Shown here piece by piece: positions 16,838 through 26,139 of a stretch of DNA of 64,000 nt. This stretch comes from Ideonella alba (GTDB lineage: Bacteria > Pseudomonadota > Gammaproteobacteria > Burkholderiales > Burkholderiaceae_C): assembly GCF_018069875.1 (NCBI RefSeq), contig NZ_JAGQDF010000008.1, positions 62,001 to 126,000 of the forward strand, in the 5' to 3' direction. Each line of letters starts with the position of its first letter. Positions within the stretch are counted from its first letter, which is position 1. Below the pieces are notes generated by a model. It saw nothing but the letters and a program-made list of their open reading frames with translations. It searched no databases and was not told the DNA's origin. Both the position numbers and the translations under genes were made by a program.

Positions 16838-19039
16838 TCAGGCGGCGGCGTTGAGCTCGAAGGTCTCGAGGCCGGCGGCGATCAGTTCGGGGGTGATGCC
16901 ATAGCCCCAGGCGGCGGCCACGGCGGCCAGCAGGGCCTCGGCCAGGCCGGCGTCGCCGCCGCGGCCCTTGCGGCCCAGCACGCCGTGCAGGTCGGGGCCG
17001 TTCAGGTCACCCTGGGGCGAGCGCAGCGTCACCCGGCCGGCCTGCAGCACCGCCGCGCGGCCGCCCCCGGCCAGGTGCTCGGTCAGCGCGGCGGGCAGGC
17101 CCTCGGGTCCGTCCACGGCGTACATCAGCACCTCGCCGTCACACAGTTCGGCCATGCCGGCGATGCGCGGGTCGGCGGCGTTGAGCACGCCCACACCGTC
17201 GGCCAGCACCACGTCGATCTGGGTGCGCAGCACCTTGAACATCGCGTCGGCGTCGAACACATCGTGGTGGGCCAGGCCCTGCCAGCCGTCGGTGTCGGTG
17301 ACCACGCCCACCTGGCAGCGGTCGTAGGGCAGGCCGTCGCCGAGGACCAGGCCGGCGTCGTTCTCGAACACCGCGGCGCGCGCCTCTCGGTTCATCAGCA
17401 GGCGGTGGCTGGCGTCCCAGAACTGCTTGCCGGCGCGCTCGATGCGGCGGCTGCCCAGGAACAGGCCGTCGCGGCAGGCCAGCGCGGTGGGCGTGCCGGT
17501 CAGGTGGATCAGCCAGGCCACCGCGCGGGCGATCAGCGCGCCATGGCGGCTGCCGGCCACGCCGACGATGGGGATGCGGCCCGGGTGGGCGGCGTCGTCC
17601 TCGGGCGGGAACAGGTGGTCGACGATGGCCTGACCCACCGGGCGGGGCTGGCCCACCGCGGGCTTCAGGTGCATCAGCAGGCCGGGGCCGGCATTGACCT
17701 CGACGATCGCCCCGCCCTGCGCTTCCAGCGGCTGGCCGATGTCCTCGCAGACCAGGTCGACGCCGGCGATGTCCAGGCCCACCGCGCGCACCGCCAGCGA
17801 CACGTGGTGCGCCACGTCGGGGTGGATCTCGTCGGTGCAGTCGATCGCCACGTTGCCGTTGCGCTGCACCAGCACGCGCTTGCCGGCCGGCACCACCGAC
17901 GCGCCGGTCAGGCCCTGGCGCTGCAGGTCGAGCACGATGACCTCGTCCTCGGTGATGTCCAGGCGGTTCAGCGGATGGGCCTCGGTGGTGCCGCGGCGGG
18001 GGTCGGAGTTGATCTGGCTGTCGATCAGCTCGGTCACGGTGCTGCGGCCGTCGCCGGTGATCCAGGCGCTCTCGCCGCGGGCCACCGCCACCACCTGGCC
18101 GCCCACCACCAGCAGGCGGTGCTCGTTGCCGCGGATGTAGCGCTCCACCAGCACCTCGGAGCCGTGCTTGTCTGCCAGCTCGAAGGCGGCGCGCACGTCG
18201 GCCTCCTGGGTCAGGTCCAGCGTCACGCCGCGGCCGTGGTTGCCGTCGCTGGGCTTGATCACCACCGGGGCGTCCATGTCCTGCGCGGCCTCCCAGGCCT
18301 CGTCGGCGCTGGACACCGACACGCCCTCGGGCACCGGCACGCCGCAGGCCTTCAGGATGGTCTTGGTCAGGTCCTTGTCCCCGGCGATGTTCTCGGCGAT
18401 GGCGCAGGTCAGGTCGGTTTCGGCGGTCCAGATGCGGCGCTGGCGGGCGCCGTGGCCCAGCTGCACCAGGTTGCCGTCGTTCAGGCGGATGTGCGGGATG
18501 CGGCGGTCGGTGGCCGCCGAGACGATGCAGGCGGTGGAGGGGCCGAGGAAGGAGTCGTCGATCGCGTCGCGCACCGCGGCCACCGCGGCGTCCACGTCGA
18601 AGGCCTCGTCGCGGATGGCCGCATGCAGCAGCGCATGGCCCTGGGCCAGCGCCACCCGGGCCACCTGCTCGTCGCGGGCCCGGAAGACCATGCGGTAGAC
18701 GCCGTGCTGGCTGGTGCTGCGGGTCTGGCCGAAGCCGGTGGGCATGCCGGCCAGGTTCAGCAGCTCGATCACGCAATGCTCGAGGATGTGGCCGGCCCAG
18801 GTGCCTTCGTCCAGGCGCTGCAGGAAGCCGCCGCGCTCGCCCACGCCGCAGTGGTGCTCGGCCAGCGCCGGCAGCAGGGCCAGCAGGCGGGCATTGAAGC
18901 CGGGCAGCTTGTTCGAGGGCCAGTCTTCCAGCTCACCCAGGTCCAGCCAGACCTCCAGCACGGAGCGGTAGGTCCAGATGTTGGGGCCGCGCAGGTAGGT
19001 GATGCGTTGAAGCTGGATCTCTCGGGGACGCGCTGTCAT
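16838..19039 (-). CDS. second cyanophycin synthetase-like protein with degenerate Mur ATP site
   Basis: 733 residues from the ATG at 19039; the frame is open further upstream, but the N-terminus MTARPREIQLQRITYLRGPNIW matches the family start. The ATP-grasp domain is intact (IKPSDGNHGRGV, 261-272). In the C-terminal Mur-like domain, the P-loop GTNGKTTT of its neighbour is replaced by AGSRHGAL (within 493-502), losing Lys and all Thr residues, and ETARGG is replaced by ENDAGL. It is also about 120 residues shorter. Burkholderiales often carry such a cphA' gene beside cphA. It probably lacks the Arg-adding step and may extend chains, use preformed dipeptide or modify its partner; this is inference. 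Confidence 0.85.
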   Translation of the reverse strand: MTARPREIQLQRITYLRGPNIWTYRSVLEVWLDLGELEDWPSNKLPGFNARLLALLPALAEHHCGVGERGGFLQRLDEGTWAGHILEHCVIELLNLAGMPTGFGQTRSTSQHGVYRMVFRARDEQVARVALAQGHALLHAAIRDEAFDVDAAVAAVRDAIDDSFLGPSTACIVSAATDRRIPHIRLNDGNLVQLGHGARQRRIWTAETDLTCAIAENIAGDKDLTKTILKACGVPVPEGVSVSSADEAWEAAQDMDAPVVIKPSDGNHGRGVTLDLTQEADVRAAFELADKHGSEVLVERYIRGNEHRLLVVGGQVVAVARGESAWITGDGRSTVTELIDSQINSDPRRGTTEAHPLNRLDITEDEVIVLDLQRQGLTGASVVPAGKRVLVQRNGNVAIDCTDEIHPDVAHHVSLAVRAVGLDIAGVDLVCEDIGQPLEAQGGAIVEVNAGPGLLMHLKPAVGQPRPVGQAIVDHLFPPEDDAAHPGRIPIVGVAGSRHGALIARAVAWLIHLTGTPTALACRDGLFLGSRRIERAGKQFWDASHRLLMNREARAAVFENDAGLVLGDGLPYDRCQVGVVTDTDGWQGLAHHDVFDADAMFKVLRTQIDVVLADGVGVLNAADPRIAGMAELCDGEVLMYAVDGPEGLPAALTEHLAGGGRAAVLQAGRVTLRSPQGDLNGPDLHGVLGRKGRGGDAGLAEALLAAVAAAWGYGITPELIAAGLETFELNAAA

Positions 19040-19075
19040 GGGGTGATGGGTGGCTTCAGGTGGGGGGTGGACCCG

Positions 19076-19092
19076 TCGGGGCCTCGCCCCGA
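19076..19092 (-). promoter_or_regulatory. hairpin in the leader of the cphA' operon
   Basis: Arms TCGGGGC/GCCCCGA around CTC, about 40 bp upstream of the cphA' start within the 152-bp divergent region shared with the ABC transporter gene. A role in transcript stability or control is only a guess. Confidence 0.25.
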
Positions 19093-19191
19093 TTGTGAAC
19101 CGAGGCGGCAGGCATGGTCTCCGGGCGGGCCCGGGTGTCGCAAATCGCGGAAAATCAGCGCCAGAGGCGGTCTTCCCGCCCGCCAGCCCCG

Positions 19192-21498
19192 ATGCCCCAC
19201 GCCCATTCCGACGCCCAGACCCCCCGACCGACCGTGCCCCTGGGAGCACCGCTCGATGAGCGGGACAACGTGCTCGCCCAGCTCGCGGTTGACCTGGACG
19301 AGGACCTGCGCTTTGCCGGCGGCTGGCTGCTGCTGACCGAGCGCCAGCTGCTCAGCCGCAGCGGCGACGGCCCCTGGCAGGCGATCCCGCTGGCCGACGG
19401 CCAGACCCTGCGCCACGCCGACCATGCCGGCGTCGGCACGCTGGAGCTGGTGCAGGGCGAGATGCTGCAGCAGCGCTGGCGCTTCACGCTGGGCGCCAAC
19501 GTCCAGGCGCTGCGCCTGGTCAAGCGCTTCGAGCAGCTGCAGGAGGCGCGCGCCCACGGCCATGCGCCCGAGGGCGACGACCCGACCCGCTGCCCCTCCT
19601 GCCGCAACACCCTGCCCGACGACTCCGACGAGTGCCCGATCTGCACCCGGGAGCTCAACACCCCGCCCAGCACCTGGGTGCTGCTGCGCCTGTGGCGCTT
19701 CGCCCGCCCCTACCGCGGCCAGCTGCTGGCCGGCTTCCTGCTGACGCTGGCCTCCACCGCCGCGCACATGGTGCCGCCCTACCTGACCATCCCGCTGATG
19801 GACGAGGTGCTGATCCCGTTCCAGAACGGCCAGAAGATCGATCCCACCTACGTGATGTGGCTGCTCGCCGGCCTGCTGGGCTCGGGCCTGATGGCCTGGG
19901 GCCTGGGCTGGGCGCGCACCTGGATCCTGGCGCTGGTCTCCGAGCGCATCGCCGCCGACCTGCGCACGACGGCCTTTGAACACCTGCTGGGCCTGTCGCT
20001 GGACTACTTCGGCGCCAAGCGCACCGGCGACCTGATGGCCCGCATCGGCAGCGAGACCGACCGCATCTCGGTCTTCCTGTCGCTGCACGCGCTGGATTTC
20101 GCCACCGACGTGCTGATGCTGGGCATGACCTCGATCATCCTGTTCTCGGTCAACCCCTGGCTGGCCCTGGTCACGCTGGTGCCGCTGCCCTTCATCGCCT
20201 GGATGATCCACACCGTGCGCGACCGCCTGCGCACCGGCTTCGAGAAGATCGACCGCGCCTGGGGTGACGTCACCAACGTGCTGGCCGACACCATCCCCGG
20301 CATCCGCGTGGTCAAGGCCTTCGCCGCCGAGCGCCGCGAGGCCAACCGCTTCCGTGCCGCCAACCAGGCCAACCTGCAGGTCAACGACCGCCTGAACAAG
20401 GTCTGGAGCCTGTTCACGCCCACCGTGGCGCTGCTGACCGACATCGGCCTGCTGGTGGTCTGGGGCTTCGGCATCTGGCAGGTCAGCCAGGGCCAGATCA
20501 CGGTGGGCGTGCTCAGCGCCTTCCTGGCCTACATCGGCCGCTTCTACGGCCGGCTCGATTCGATGAGCCGCATCGTCTCGGTCACCCAGAAGGCGGCGGC
20601 GGGCGCCAAGCGCATCTTCGACATCCTGGACCACGTCTCCAACGTGCCCGACCCGGCCGATCCGGCCAAGCTGCCGCCGGGCGGGCTGAGCGGCGGCGTG
20701 ACGATGGAGAACATCTCGTTCCGCTACGGCAACCGCTCGGTGATCCGCGGCCTGAACCTGGAGATCCGGCCCGGCGAGATGATCGGCCTGGTCGGCCACA
20801 GCGGCTCGGGCAAGAGCACCCTGGTCAACCTGATCTGCCGCTTCTACGACGTGACGGACGGCTCGATCAAGGTGGACGGCATCGACCTGCGCCGCATCGC
20901 CGTGGCCGATTTCCGCAGCCACATCGGTCTGGTGCTGCAGGAGCCCTTCCTGTTCTTCGGCACCGTAGCCGAGAACATCGCCTACGGCCGGCCCGATGCC
21001 ACGCGCGAGCAGATCGTGGCCGCCGCGCGGGCCGCCCATGCGCACGACTTCATCCTGCGCCTGCCGCAGGGCTACGACTCGCTGGTGGGCGAGCGCGGCC
21101 AGGGCCTCTCCGGCGGCGAGCGCCAGCGCATCAGCATCGCCCGCGCGCTGCTGATCGACCCGAAGTTCCTGATCCTGGACGAAGCCACCTCGGCCGTGGA
21201 CACCGAGACCGAGAAGGAGATCCAGAAGGCGCTGGACAACCTTGTGCAGGGCCGCACCACGATCGCCATCGCCCACCGCCTGTCCACGCTGCGCAAGGCC
21301 GACCGGCTGGTGGTGATGGACCGCGGCGAGATCGTCGAGGTCGGCCCGCACGACGAGCTGATGGCGCGCCAGGGCCACTACTGGCGCCTCTACGAAGCCC
21401 AGGCCCGCAAGGCCGAGGCCGAGGACGACGAGGGCTCCGACCACGACGCCGTGCTGCTGGCTCGCCAGCCGCAACCTTCGGCCCACACCGGCGCCTGA
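19192..21498 (+). CDS. cyanophycin-associated ABC exporter with N-terminal zinc ribbon
   Basis: 768 residues from the ATG at 19192. Residues 1-125 form a beta-rich PH-like region. A zinc ribbon follows with C134-x2-C137 and C148-x2-C151 (CPSCRNTL...CPICTREL). Then comes a six-helix type-1 ABC exporter membrane domain (about 165-470) and a nucleotide-binding domain with Walker A GHSGSGKST (535-543), signature LSGGERQRI and Walker B FLILDEATS. This fused layout beside cphA and DUF1854 is the arrangement named cyanophycin metabolism-associated ABC transporter in protein family collections. It is divergent from the synthetases and 6 bp upstream of DUF1854. Its cargo is unknown. Confidence 0.85.
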   Translation: MPHAHSDAQTPRPTVPLGAPLDERDNVLAQLAVDLDEDLRFAGGWLLLTERQLLSRSGDGPWQAIPLADGQTLRHADHAGVGTLELVQGEMLQQRWRFTLGANVQALRLVKRFEQLQEARAHGHAPEGDDPTRCPSCRNTLPDDSDECPICTRELNTPPSTWVLLRLWRFARPYRGQLLAGFLLTLASTAAHMVPPYLTIPLMDEVLIPFQNGQKIDPTYVMWLLAGLLGSGLMAWGLGWARTWILALVSERIAADLRTTAFEHLLGLSLDYFGAKRTGDLMARIGSETDRISVFLSLHALDFATDVLMLGMTSIILFSVNPWLALVTLVPLPFIAWMIHTVRDRLRTGFEKIDRAWGDVTNVLADTIPGIRVVKAFAAERREANRFRAANQANLQVNDRLNKVWSLFTPTVALLTDIGLLVVWGFGIWQVSQGQITVGVLSAFLAYIGRFYGRLDSMSRIVSVTQKAAAGAKRIFDILDHVSNVPDPADPAKLPPGGLSGGVTMENISFRYGNRSVIRGLNLEIRPGEMIGLVGHSGSGKSTLVNLICRFYDVTDGSIKVDGIDLRRIAVADFRSHIGLVLQEPFLFFGTVAENIAYGRPDATREQIVAAARAAHAHDFILRLPQGYDSLVGERGQGLSGGERQRISIARALLIDPKFLILDEATSAVDTETEKEIQKALDNLVQGRTTIAIAHRLSTLRKADRLVVMDRGEIVEVGPHDELMARQGHYWRLYEAQARKAEAEDDEGSDHDAVLLARQPQPSAHTGA

Positions 21499-21504
21499 TC
21501 GACG

Positions 21505-21978
21505 ATGAGCACCCCCGCCTTCACCCTCACCCGCAACCCGCTGGGCCGCCTGGTCTGCACGCTGGCCGACGGCAGCGAGCACGTCGGTGTGCTGCCCGTG
21601 CGTGCCTTCCCGATCGCCGCGCCTGACGAGGGCGTCTCGCTGGTCGGCCCCGCCGGCCATGAGCTGGTCTGGATCGAGCGGCTCTCGGCCCTGCCAGACG
21701 CGCCGCGCCGGCTGATCGAGGACGAGCTGGCCGCGCGCGAGTTCGTGCCGCGCATCCAGCGCATCGTCGCCGTGTCCACCTTCTCCACGCCCAGCACCTG
21801 GACCGTCGAGACCGACCGCGGCCCGGCCACGCTGGTGCTGAAGGTGGAGGAAGACATCCGCCGCCTGCCCGAGCGCGGCCGGCTGCTGATCACCAGCGGC
21901 CACGGCGTGGTCTTCGAGGTGCCCGACCTGCTGGCGCTGGACCGGCATTCGAAGAAGCTGCTCGAACGCTTCCTCTGA
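21505..21978 (+). CDS. cyanophycin-associated DUF1854 protein
   Basis: 157 residues, soluble, with no signal peptide. It matches the DUF1854 pattern: an N-terminal LTRNPLGRLVCTLADG, a central HELVWIERL, REFVPRIQRI and a C-terminal VPDLLALDRHSKKLLERFL. It is 6 bp downstream of the ABC exporter, so the two are co-transcribed. DUF1854 proteins recur next to cyanophycin genes in betaproteobacteria, and no biochemical role has been assigned. It may be a partner of the exporter. Confidence 0.85.
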   Translation: MSTPAFTLTRNPLGRLVCTLADGSEHVGVLPVRAFPIAAPDEGVSLVGPAGHELVWIERLSALPDAPRRLIEDELAAREFVPRIQRIVAVSTFSTPSTWTVETDRGPATLVLKVEEDIRRLPERGRLLITSGHGVVFEVPDLLALDRHSKKLLERFL

Positions 21979-22173
21979 GCGGCGCGGCGGCCGATTTGCC
22001 GGCCTGCGCGGGCGCTTTTGCCGGCTTTGTCCGGGCCCGGCGCACGGCACAGTAACGCTTGGTGTGTCAGCTGCCCCCAAGGGCGGCTGGCCGCGGCCGT
22101 GGCGGGAGCAGCGCCGGTGCGGCCGCGAGAAGGCCGCCCAGCGGCACGTCCAGGCTGCCGGAGACATGGGCCG

Positions 22174-23898
22174 ATGTTCGCCAACCTCTCTTTCCAACAC
22201 AAGGTCCGCCTGCTGCTGGCGGTGGCCCTGGTCGCCGTGCTGGGCACGGCCAGCCTGGCCGTCTGGATGGACGCCCGCCACATCGAGCAGGGCCGTCGGG
22301 CCCAGCTGGTGACCGCGGTGCAGTCGCTGGCCAGCCTGGTGCAGTCCTACCAGGACCAGGCGGCGGCCGGCAAGCTCTCGCAGGCCGACGCCCAGGCGGC
22401 GGCGGCCGAGGCCGTCAAGCGCGCCCGCTACGGTGGTGCCGACGGCAAGAGCGACTACTTCTACATCTGGGCGCTCGACGGCACCGGCGTGATGCACCCG
22501 ATCAAGCCCGAGTGGAACGGCCAGAACATGGTGGGCAAGATCAAGGACGGCCGCGGCGGCGACGTGCTGGGCCTGCTCCAGCAAGGCCTCCGTAACAGCG
22601 CCGACGGCCGCGCCTTCGTGGACACCTGGTTCCCGCGCCCCGGCTCCGACACCCCGGTGCCCAAGCTGCAGTACGTGGTCAAGGTCCCCGGCTGGGACTG
22701 GATGGTCGGCTCGGGCCTGTACATGGACGACGTCTTCGCCGAGGTGCGCGCCACGGTGATCCGCGGCGCCGTGGCGGTGCTGCTGACCACCTCGCTGCTG
22801 GTGGCGCTGGCCTGGACGCTGGCGCGCAGCGTGCGCCTGACGCTGGGCGGCGACCCCGCCGCGGCCCGGGCCATCGTGGCCGAGGTGGCCCAGGGCCGGC
22901 TGGACGTGCCGATCCCCGCGGCCCCGGCCGGCAGCCTGTTCGACGGCCTGTCGCAGATGCTGGCCGGCCTGCGCCAGATGGTGGGCCAGGTCCGCCAGGC
23001 CACCGACTCGATCGGCACCGCCTCGGGCGAGATCGCCAGCGGCAACGCCGACCTCAGCCAGCGCACCGAGCAGACCGCCTCCAACCTGGAGAAGACCGCC
23101 TCGGCGATGGAGCAGCTGACCGCCACCGTGCGCCAGAGCGCCGATTCGGCCCGCACCGCCAACCAGCTGGCCACCTCGGCCGCCGACACCGCCCGCCGGG
23201 GCGGCGAGGTGGTCTCGCAGGTGGTCTCGACGATGGGCGAGATCAACCAGTCCAGCCAGCGCATCGCCGACATCATCGGCGTCATCGACGGCATCGCCTT
23301 CCAGACCAACATCCTGGCGCTGAACGCCGCGGTGGAAGCCGCGCGCGCCGGCGAGCAGGGCCGCGGCTTCGCGGTGGTGGCCGGCGAGGTGCGCAGCCTG
23401 GCGCAGCGCTCGGCCTCGGCCGCCAAGGAGATCAAGACCCTGATCGGCACCTCGGTCGAGAAGGTCGAGTCCGGCGCCCGCCTGGTGGGCGACGCCGGCC
23501 GCACGATGGACGAGATCGTCGCCTCGGTGCAGCGCGTCACCGACGTGGTCGGCGAGATCAGCTCGGCCGCCGCCGAGCAGAGCCAGGGCATTGGCGACGT
23601 CAACCGCGCCATCACCGAGCTGGACCAGATGACGCAGCAGAACGCCGCGCTGGTGGAGCAGAGTGCCGCCGCCGCCGAAAGCCTGCGCGAGCAGGCGGGC
23701 CGCCTCAGCGGCGTGGTGGCCGGCTTTCGCATCGGTGCCGTGACGCTGGCGCCCAGCCCGGCACCGGCCCCTCGCGCGGCACCGGCGGCCCCTGCGGCAC
23801 CCAAGCGCAGCACCCCGGCCGCCGCAGCACGCCCGGCCGCCCCGGCGCCGGTGGCGGCCACCGCCAGTGCTGACGACGGCGACTGGGCCACCTTCTGA
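22174..23898 (+). CDS. methyl-accepting chemotaxis protein with periplasmic Cache domain
   Basis: 574 residues from the ATG at 22174; earlier in-frame codons encode no family sequence. TM1 spans about 10-30 ([21 protein letters not shown]). A single Cache-type sensor follows ([27 protein letters not shown] ... [20 protein letters not shown]). TM2 spans about 190-215, then comes the cytoplasmic signalling domain with the CheW/CheA-contact hairpin [29 protein letters not shown]. An Ala/Pro-rich linker ends in DWATF, which resembles the C-terminal pentapeptide that tethers CheR/CheB. It relays binding of a small organic ligand to the chemotaxis kinase. The ligand is unknown; Cache domains of this type often bind organic acids. 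Confidence 0.9.
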   Translation: MFANLSFQHKVRLLLAVALVAVLGTASLAVWMDARHIEQGRRAQLVTAVQSLASLVQSYQDQAAAGKLSQADAQAAAAEAVKRARYGGADGKSDYFYIWALDGTGVMHPIKPEWNGQNMVGKIKDGRGGDVLGLLQQGLRNSADGRAFVDTWFPRPGSDTPVPKLQYVVKVPGWDWMVGSGLYMDDVFAEVRATVIRGAVAVLLTTSLLVALAWTLARSVRLTLGGDPAAARAIVAEVAQGRLDVPIPAAPAGSLFDGLSQMLAGLRQMVGQVRQATDSIGTASGEIASGNADLSQRTEQTASNLEKTASAMEQLTATVRQSADSARTANQLATSAADTARRGGEVVSQVVSTMGEINQSSQRIADIIGVIDGIAFQTNILALNAAVEAARAGEQGRGFAVVAGEVRSLAQRSASAAKEIKTLIGTSVEKVESGARLVGDAGRTMDEIVASVQRVTDVVGEISSAAAEQSQGIGDVNRAITELDQMTQQNAALVEQSAAAAESLREQAGRLSGVVAGFRIGAVTLAPSPAPAPRAAPAAPAAPKRSTPAAAARPAAPAPVAATASADDGDWATF

Positions 23899-23967
23899 TT
23901 GATCGCACGCCGGGCGGTGGCCCGGCCCGGTGGCCCGGTCCTGTCAGCGGCCCCTTCAGCGGCCCTG

Positions 23968-24489
23968 TCAGCGGCCCGGCAACGCCGCCAGCCAGTCCGG
24001 CAGCTCCTGCGGGTCCAGCAGCGGCCAGCCGCCGCTGAAGCGCGCCCAGGCCTGGGCATGCTTGTCGGCCACGGCGGTCAGCACCGGCACGCCGGCGGCC
24101 AGCAGGGCCATCAGCTCATCGGCCAGGCCCTCGCCCTCGGCCTCCAGGCCGCCAAAGCGGTTGATCACCACCAGGTCGGGCGGCGGCTGCTCGTCCAGCG
24201 CGCGGCGCAGCACCACGCTGGCGCGCGCGAAGCCCTGGGTGTCGACGCGGCAGCCGGTGGCGCCCGGGCCCAGGTCCTGCGAGACCAGGAAGGACTCGCC
24301 GGTCTGCACGTCCTTCAGCACCATCGCGCCACAGGCGGCGGCGCCATCGGGCCAGGTCATCATCAGGCCGCGCACCCGCAGGCCCTCGGCCTGGGCGCGC
24401 GCGGCGGTGTCGGCCAGCAGGGCATCCATGTCCAGCGTACCGTTGTGCTGCAGGGCGGCGAGGTGCATGGCAGGATCATAGCCAGACAT
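23968..24489 (-). CDS. DUF2478 family protein (putative nucleotide-binding, molybdenum-linked)
   Basis: 173 residues. Features of the DUF2478 family are GDPG-like Q-DLGPGATGCRVDTQGFA and VVINRFGGLEAEGEGLADE near the middle, the latter resembling the RFG-E-GKG segment of MobB/NTPase-like P-loop folds. A classical Walker A at the N-terminus is not evident. In other genomes the family occurs close to molybdate uptake or molybdenum cofactor genes; here mobA lies far away at 62 kb. It is divergent from the KdpD-like gene, 36 bp away. Function unproven. Confidence 0.65.
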   Translation of the reverse strand: MSGYDPAMHLAALQHNGTLDMDALLADTAARAQAEGLRVRGLMMTWPDGAAACGAMVLKDVQTGESFLVSQDLGPGATGCRVDTQGFARASVVLRRALDEQPPPDLVVINRFGGLEAEGEGLADELMALLAAGVPVLTAVADKHAQAWARFSGGWPLLDPQELPDWLAALPGR

Positions 24490-24525
24490 ATGCTTTCCTG
24501 ACGCGCCGACCGCCAAGCTGCCCCC

Positions 24526-26139
24526 ATGCCCATGCATTCCGAGCCCCCTGCCGCCACCCGACTGCTGCCGGGCCTGCTGGTTTGGGCCGTCACCTGGCTC
24601 GGCCTGCTGCTGCTCGATGGCCGGCTGGACCTGGCCACGATGTCGCTGCTGCTGGTGGCCGGCTCGGCGCTGGCCACGCCCTGGCTGCCGGTGGGCTGGT
24701 CGCTGCTGGTCAGTGCCGCGTCGGTGCTGGGCTTCAACTGGGCCTTCGTGCCGCCGCGCGGCAGCTTCACGGTGGACGGCAGCGAGCATGTCTGGCTGCT
24801 CGTCGGCATGGCCGTCGTGACCTGGGTGGTGGCGGCGCTCAGCGCTGCGCTGCGCCGCCAGTTGGCCGAGGCCCGGCGCTGGGCCCGCCGCGCCGAGCAG
24901 CTGCGCCAGTGGGGCGAGGCCACGCGCGATTGCGACGAGCCCGTCACCGAGGCGGCCCAGCTGCAGCAGATGCTGTCCGACCTGGCCGGCGGCCCGGCCG
25001 CGCTGTGGGTGCTGCGCGGCGCCGGGCTGCGCCCCGGCGAGCCCTCGCCCGCCGACGCCGCCGACCCGCGCCTGTTCGCGCTGGGCGCCACCGATGCCGA
25101 GGAAACCGCCGGCCTGGCCCATTGCCTGCGCCAGCGCGAGGCCATGGGCCCCGGCACCGGCCGCCACCAGCACCTGCCGCAGTGGTACCTGCCGCTGCGC
25201 GGCCGCGCCGCGGTGCTGGGTGCGGCCCTGCTGCGCGGCGAGGCGGTGCGCCGCATCGACGACGACGCCCGCCGCCATGCCCAGGCGCTGTGCGACCAGC
25301 TGGGCCAGGCGCTGGAGCGCCGCCAGTCGCGCGAGGCCGAAGACCTGGCCCGCGCCGAGGCCCGCACCCAGCAGGCCCGCAACGCGCTGCTGGCGGCGGT
25401 GTCGCACGACTACCGAACGCCGCTGGCCACCATCCTGGGCGCCGCCGATTCGCTGATCGACCAGGGCGCGCAGCGCTCGGCCGAGCAGCGCCGCGCGCTG
25501 GCCCAGACCATCCGCGACCAGGCCACGCAGTTGGCCCGCCTGACCGACAACACGCTGCAGCTGGCGCGCCTGGATGCGCCGGGCGTGACGCTTCGGCTGG
25601 ACTGGGAGTCGCCGGAGGAGATCGTCGGCGCCGCGCTGCACCGTGCGCGCCAGCGCGAGGCCGAAGGCCAGTGGCGCGCCCGCGGCAGCACCACCCGGCT
25701 GCATGCGCGCACCGAGCCCGGTCTGCCGCTGCTGCGCTGCGACGCGGTGCTGCTGGCCCAGCTGCTGGACAACCTGGTCGACAACGCGCTGGCCTATGCC
25801 CCGGGCGACAGCCCCATCGAGCTGCTGGCGCGGCGCCAGGGCGAGCAGCTGCTGCTGGCGGTGCGCGACCGCGGCCCCGGCCTGCCGCCGGCCGAGCGCG
25901 AGCAGGTCTTCGAGGTCTACCGCCGTGGCCCCGAGTCGGCCCGCGCGGCGCGCGGCGCCGGTGTCGGCCTGGCGGTCTGCCGCGCCATCGCCGAGGCCCA
26001 TGGCGGCAGCATGAAGCTGCGCCGGCGCGGCCACGGCGGCAGCGCCTTCGAATGCCTGCTGCCGCTGCACGAGGCCCCTGTCGGCCCCGATCCCGAACCC
26101 CTGGTGCTGCCCGATGAAGGTTCTGCTGGTCGAGGATGA
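24526..26139 (+). CDS. KdpD-like sensor histidine kinase lacking the N-terminal KdpD/USP domains
   Basis: 537 residues. Four transmembrane helices (about 13-30, 37-55, 58-75 and 88-108) form a DUF4118 module as in the core of KdpD. A GAF-like region (about 140-260) follows, then a HisKA domain with H294 in AAVSHDYRTPLA and an HATPase domain (NLVDNALAYAPG, DRGPGLP, GAGVGLAVCRAIAEAHGG). Full KdpD is ~900 residues and starts with a cytoplasmic KdpD/USP part, which is absent here. It overlaps the response regulator gene by 26 bp. No kdpFABC genes are near; kup follows instead. It probably senses potassium or osmotic state and phosphorylates the KdpE-like partner. Confidence 0.85.
   Translation: MPMHSEPPAATRLLPGLLVWAVTWLGLLLLDGRLDLATMSLLLVAGSALATPWLPVGWSLLVSAASVLGFNWAFVPPRGSFTVDGSEHVWLLVGMAVVTWVVAALSAALRRQLAEARRWARRAEQLRQWGEATRDCDEPVTEAAQLQQMLSDLAGGPAALWVLRGAGLRPGEPSPADAADPRLFALGATDAEETAGLAHCLRQREAMGPGTGRHQHLPQWYLPLRGRAAVLGAALLRGEAVRRIDDDARRHAQALCDQLGQALERRQSREAEDLARAEARTQQARNALLAAVSHDYRTPLATILGAADSLIDQGAQRSAEQRRALAQTIRDQATQLARLTDNTLQLARLDAPGVTLRLDWESPEEIVGAALHRARQREAEGQWRARGSTTRLHARTEPGLPLLRCDAVLLAQLLDNLVDNALAYAPGDSPIELLARRQGEQLLLAVRDRGPGLPPAEREQVFEVYRRGPESARAARGAGVGLAVCRAIAEAHGGSMKLRRRGHGGSAFECLLPLHEAPVGPDPEPLVLPDEGSAGRG

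Noticed and set aside
14267-19336. A 1689-codon open frame on the plus strand opposite both cyanophycin synthetases
   Set aside because: It is the antisense shadow of two GC-rich genes with strong family matches; its translation is rich in His, Gln, Arg and Val with no domain.
19036-22584. A 1182-codon open frame on the minus strand opposite the ABC exporter and DUF1854
   Set aside because: Antisense to genes with intact Walker, signature and zinc-ribbon motifs; the shadow translation is low-complexity His/Gln/Ala.
23941-23985. Short direct repeats of a TCAGCGGCCC-like unit after the chemoreceptor gene
   Set aside because: Three copies over about 40 bp overlap the end of the DUF2478 gene and look like simple GC-rich duplication without a clear role.
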